Shown here piece by piece: positions 59,787-64,000 of a stretch of DNA of 64,000 nucleotides. The number at the start of each line of letters is the position of its first letter. Position 1 is the stretch's first letter. The DNA is from Saururus chinensis (Eukaryota; Streptophyta; Magnoliopsida; Piperales; Saururaceae), in assembly GCA_035235625.1 (NCBI GenBank), contig CP141140.1, positions 57,059,152-57,123,151 on the forward strand, written 5' to 3'. Under the pieces are notes generated by a model. That model saw only the letters and a program-made list of their open reading frames with translations. It was not told the origin of the DNA and did not search any database. A program made the translations under genes and the position numbers.

Positions 59787-60609
59787 TATGCGCGTATGCT
59801 CGTAGAATGTCTCTTAAGTTTTAACTTATTCTATTAAATATATTATTTTTTCTTTTTTTAGTACAACTTCCTTGGACATTTTGTGAGAGGCACTACAACA
59901 AAATGTAGTATTAATAACACATTTATTAGCAACACAATGCTAAGCATTGCTAAAAACACCTATTTGCGATAAATAAACATGCGTCTAAAAAAAGAACAAT
60001 TAGCGACGCCTTTTTGTATGTGTCGCTAATAGTCATATATTAGCGATGCTTACTTTAAAGCGTTGCTAATACTAATCATATTAACGATGCTTTATTATAA
60101 GCGTCACTAATAGTTTCTCTATTTGCGACGCTTTACATAACTGTCGCTAAAAAATATATATATTAAATAAAAAAAACTATTAGCAACACTTTTTTTAAGC
60201 GTCGCTAATAGCTTTTGCAAGACGCTTATTCAAAATCATCGCTACTAGTGCTACTATTAGCGACACTTACAAAAAACGTCACTAATAGTAATGAATTAAA
60301 AATAAAAATTTTGAATTATTAGCGATGCTTGTAAATAAGCGTTGCAAATACAATTTCTAATAGCGACGCTTGTTGACAAGCATTGCTAATAGATTTATTA
60401 ATTAACTTTATTTAATAAATAAAAATTAGAAAAATTATAATAAGCTTTCTAAATATAATATATTTTATTCAATATTTACTATTTATATATATAATAAATA
60501 AATATTAAATTTTCAATAAAAACTAGTGTTAATAATAGATTAAACTTTAACTATTTATATATAATATATTTTATTTCTTAAATTTTATTATTAATTTTAA
60601 AATGTAATT

Positions 60610-61905
60610 TATAATAAATGGGAGAGTGAAGAGAGTGCATGGAGAGAGATAGTGAGAATGAGGAGAGAGAGGGATCGAAGAGAGAGAGAGGAGAGAGAGG
60701 GGAGGTGAGAGAGAGAGGGAGAAGATAAAGAGAGGAGAGAGGGAGATAGAGGAGAGAGGGATAGAGAGAGAGGGAGAGAGGGAGGAGAGAGAGGGAGGAG
60801 AGAGAGAGGAGAGAGAGGAAGAGAGAGAGGAGAGAGAGGGACAGAGGGAGAGAGAGAGAAAAGAGAGGGAGACAGAGAGGGGGAGAGAGAGAAAAGAGAG
60901 GGAGAGAGAGGAGAGAGGGAGAGAGGAGAGAGAACGTAGAGAAAGAGGGGTGAGGAGAGAGAACATAGAGAGAGGAAAAAAGTTTATTTTATTTGTTTTA
61001 TATTTTTCATTTAAAAATTATATAAAGAATAAAAAAATGTATTACCGACATATGTAAATATATGTCGCTAATATTTTATAGGCATATACGTTGCTTATAC
61101 TTTCAGTATTTGCTACGTATATCCCTATGCGTCGCTAATACATTTTTATTTATTTATTTATTAACTTTTTAAATAAAAAAATAAAGTAGAAAGGATAGGG
61201 GAGGGAGGGAGGGAGGGAGGAAGGAGAGAGGAGAGGAGAGAGAGAAGAGGGTGGAGAGAGGGAGGAGAGAGGGAGAAGAGAGAGAGGAGAGAGGGAGGAG
61301 AGAGGGAGAAGAGAGAGAGGAGAGAGAGAAGAGGGTGGAGAGAGGGAGGAGAGAGGAGGGAGGAGAGAGAGAGAATAGAGAGAGGAAATTTTTTTATATT
61401 ATTTATTTTATATTTTTTATTTAAAAAATAATTAAAAATTTTAAAAAAATATATTAGTGACGTATCTAATACCTTCGAGTATTAGCGACATAGTAATATA
61501 CGTCGCTACTACCCTTAGTATTAACGACATATAGCCCTATGTGTCACTAATATATTTTTATTTATTTATTTTTAATTAATTTTTAAATAAAAATTTTAAA
61601 ATAGAGAGGATATAGAGAGAGGGAGAGAGGGAGAGAGGGAGGGAGGAGAGATGGAGAAGAGAGAGGAAGAAGGGAGAGAGAGAGAGAGGAGATAGTGAGG
61701 AGAGAGAGGGAGGAGGGAGAAGAGAGAGAGGGAGGAGGGAGAAGAGAGAGAGGGGAGGGAGAGGAGAGGGGAGAGAGGGAGGAGAGGGAGAGGGGGAGTG
61801 AGAGGATAGAGAGGAAAGGGAGAGAGAGAAAGGGAGAGAAAGAGGAGGAGAGAGAGAAAGGGAAGAGAGAGATAGGAGAGGGAGTGGACAGAGAGGAAGG
61901 TATAG
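60610..61905. repeat. Three GA-rich low-complexity tracts in the CACTA element
   Basis: GAGAGAGGGA-type arrays at 60610-60985, 61195-61390 and 61600-61905, separated by AT-rich pieces that carry TTAGTGACGTAT/ATACGTCGCTA palindromes. The minus-strand Ser/Leu-rich frames here are composition artefacts. Confidence 0.9.
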
Positions 61906-62219
61906 AAAGTAAGAGTATTTGCGACGCTTGTGTGTAAGCATCACAAATGATACGATGTTAGCAATGTTTATGTGTAATTGTCGTAAATAAACTTTATTTA
62001 CGACGTTTAAGAAAACGTCGCTAAGATATAATATGTGTGATTGTATGATTATTAGCCGGCAAAAAAATAAATGTTCACGACGCTTAGACAAAGTGCCACA
62101 AATACATTTATTTGCGATGCTCTCTAAGCGTCGTAAGAAAAAAAATGCGCTTCCAAAAAATGCCTGCATGGGGCAAAATTTCGATCGCTCGGGCGAAATT
62201 GCCCAAGCGGGCAATATAT

Positions 62220-62960
62220 ATTCACCCGCGCGGGATTTTCATCATTCTTTTGCTCCTTGCCTCCACCTGCCGCCGTGTGCTAACCTCCGCCGTCGTCGTC
62301 CTCCCCGCTGCACCCCAACCGCCGTCTTTGCTCGCATCCCAGCCGCTCGGTTGCAACCCATCCTCCCGTGCACCCCGCTACAACCTAGCCACCCGTTCGT
62401 CCCGCTGCACCCCAGCCTCCCATTTGCCCTCTATTGCCGCCTGTCCGCCCCGCCATCCCAGCCGCTCGTATGCTCCGCTACACCCCAGCCCACCTCCGCC
62501 CCTTTTGCACCCTAGCCGTGTGTCCGCCCTTGCGTCCTAGCCGCCCTTCCACCCCGCTACACCACAACCGCCCTCCACCATCCCGCAACTGCCCCCGGCT
62601 ACCCCACTCTGCTCCCCCTTCCCCTCCCCGGTTCCCCCCTTCTCACCCCCCAGCTCCCCCTGCCCCCTTCCTTCCCCTCTGATTTTTGGTGGAGGTGAAG
62701 GAGGGGGGTGGAGTCGGGGAGAGAGGGGGGTGGGGGTGGGATTCCGGCACATCACCGTCCTTCGGTCCCCCCCCCTTCCCTATTCCCCCCATCCCCATCT
62801 CTCCTCTGGTTGATAGATCAGAGGAAAGGGCTCTGAGGACAGGGGGCTGGAATCCGGCTCCCCCGTTGGATTCTGGCTCCTCCCTCCTACCCCTCTACAC
62901 CCGGTTCCCCCCAGGTCGACAAACCGGAGGAAGGGTCCCCGCCGGATTCTGATACCCCGT
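62220..62960. repeat. GC-rich degenerate minisatellite in the CACTA element
   Basis: Words such as CCCGCTRCACCCCAGCC and CATCCCAGCCGCTCG recur every 30-45 bp, followed by a purine/pyrimidine mirror of GGGGGAGT and CCCCCTTCC runs and GGAATCCGGCTCCCCC repeats. The Pro-rich frames shift and end quickly, so coding is unlikely. It may derive from a captured gene 5' end, but no family is recognisable. Confidence 0.7.
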
Positions 62961-63422
62961 CAAAGGTCTTATGCCACTGGCAGTTTTTTTTTATTAATTT
63001 ATTAAGTCATTAGCAATGTTTCTAAAAGCATATCTAATGAACTTTTTATTTATTTTTATTTTTATTTCATATTAGCGACGCTTTCAAAAGTGTCGCTAAT
63101 AGAAAAATAAATTTTTTTATTCCAATTTTTTAGCAAATTATTTTTTTTATATTTTTTTTATTATTAGCGACGTATATTAGTATATATAAGCATCACTAAT
63201 GGTAACATATTAGCAGCGTATAAGTATACATCGCTAATAGTAATATATTTAGTGACATTTATTTATATGTCATTAATGATATAATATTAACGACGCTTAC
63301 CATAAGAGTTGCCAAAAAGTATTTAGTGATACTTTTTATGCATTGCTAATACTTATTAACGACGCTTATAGTATTATTAGTGACACTTACGTGCATCGCT
63401 AATACTGAAATTTGTTGTAGTG

Positions 63423-64000
63423 AGGAAATAGATAATATGTATCATATGAGAACTAGAACCATTTGTTATAGTTCATTTTGTTTTCTAATTTTAATACATT
63501 GGATTGCTTATGTTTATATTAATATTCTTTTTCTAAATATGTATGGGTCACCAATTAAATAACTATGAAATAATAAAAAATTAAAGTAATTTAGGTCACA
63601 AGAACTCAAAATTAAAATACCAAACTCACACAAACGGCAGAAAGCTTGACATAGCTTAGTTCGTTAACACCCATGATAGCCGTATATCAAAATGTCCAAC
63701 GAAACCTACAATGAGCCATTTGAAAAGAAAGAAAAAAAGAGAAGTGAAAGATTTAGTGTCTTCTATCCAATGAAAATCAAGTGTATCTTGGAAGAAAAAA
63801 CAAAAGTGAGTCTCGCGTGAGGATTCAGTGTTTTATATCCAATCAAAATGTGTCCAACAAATGTAGGACCCTTCACGGATTCTCATGAAATAAGAGATCT
63901 TATCTTGCGTCCCTTTGGACGTTGCTGAAAGTGTAAAGACCCAGAAAGAAAACGACAGGAATCCGTGCCTCTAGCTGGAGCTCGGAAGCACTCATGCTGC
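63423..64000. repeat. Segmental duplication, right part (partner of 21703-22270)
   Basis: Continues the 58700-59887 similarity after the CACTA element: GGAAATAGATAATATGT, AGTTCATTTTGTTTTCTAAT, GTCCAACGAAACCTACA, TTGGACGTTGCTG and TGGAGCTCGGAAGCACT all match 21706-22270. The window ends inside the duplication. Confidence 0.85.

Larger units (their letters stand above)
59891..63422. mobile_element. Complete non-autonomous CACTA element, TSD AGG
   Basis: Terminal inverted repeats CACTACAACAAAATGTAGTA and, at the right, the complement of CACTACAACAAATTTCAGTA. The flanking triplet AGG is duplicated (59888-59890 and 63423-63425), the 3-bp duplication expected for CACTA. The paralog at 21703-21705 has a single AGG, i.e. 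the empty site. The interior has arrays of TTAGCGACGCTT..AAGCGTCGCTAATA palindromes at both ends, three long GA-rich tracts (60610-60985, 61195-61390, 61600-61905) and a GC-rich block (62220-62960). No transposase or TNPA-like frame: it must be mobilised in trans. Confidence 0.92.

Noticed and set aside
62033-62952. Pro/Ala/Arg-rich frames that could look like a captured gene
   Set aside because: Several overlapping frames are equally open because the block is GC-rich and repetitive. No family motif is visible.

Overview
This is a plant nuclear window, probably from a monocot. The evidence is plant-only gene families (wall-associated kinase, BAHD acyltransferase), typical plant transposons (CACTA, Stowaway, hAT-like MITEs, Ty1/copia and Ty3/gypsy with multi-kilobase LTRs), and a GC-rich first coding exon set in AT-rich DNA. 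No prokaryotic operon, CRISPR array, rRNA or convincing tRNA gene was seen. Intact genic content is very low: one spliced receptor-like gene looks open end to end, and most of the rest is transposon or decayed gene.

Layout. 1-4765 is AT-rich non-coding DNA with two weak candidate terminal exons (3906-4485). 4766-8555 holds CACTA-type elements or fragments and a decayed retroelement gag. 8619-19402 is nested LTR retrotransposon DNA: a decayed copia element on the minus strand whose 3' LTR is split by a 3.2-kb gypsy-type solo LTR with a perfect 5-bp target duplication, followed by more LTR-like sequence. 20200-27144 is a mosaic of upstream-region duplications related to the receptor gene, including a 5' relic ending after its first codons. 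27145-33263 is the receptor gene: three exons in compatible phase, 752 codons, GUB_WAK ectodomain, one membrane helix and a kinase domain lacking the DFG aspartate. 28049-33702 is duplicated at 35349-42150, where the second copy lacks exon 1 and is broken. 42619-46340 holds a DEAD-box helicase (RH41-like) pseudogene, a TIR element with an 8-bp target duplication, and a BAHD acyltransferase relic. 47290-57313 is gypsy gag and RT fragments, captured LINE zf-RVT sequence, a 4.4-kb solo LTR with 5-bp target duplication, a second copia-family LTR and two small MITEs. 57320-64000 contains a CACTA fragment and then a diverged copy of 20640-22270, into which a complete non-autonomous CACTA element (59891-63422, TSD AGG) has inserted. 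The paralogous copy preserves the empty site.

The most unusual item is the WAK-like receptor pseudokinase. It has no Gly-rich loop, has QFG in place of DFG, lacks an EGF_CA exon, and carries a 39-residue tandem duplication that inserts two Asp/Gly-rich acidic stretches between the hinge and the catalytic loop. All family assignments come from reading motifs; no database search was run.
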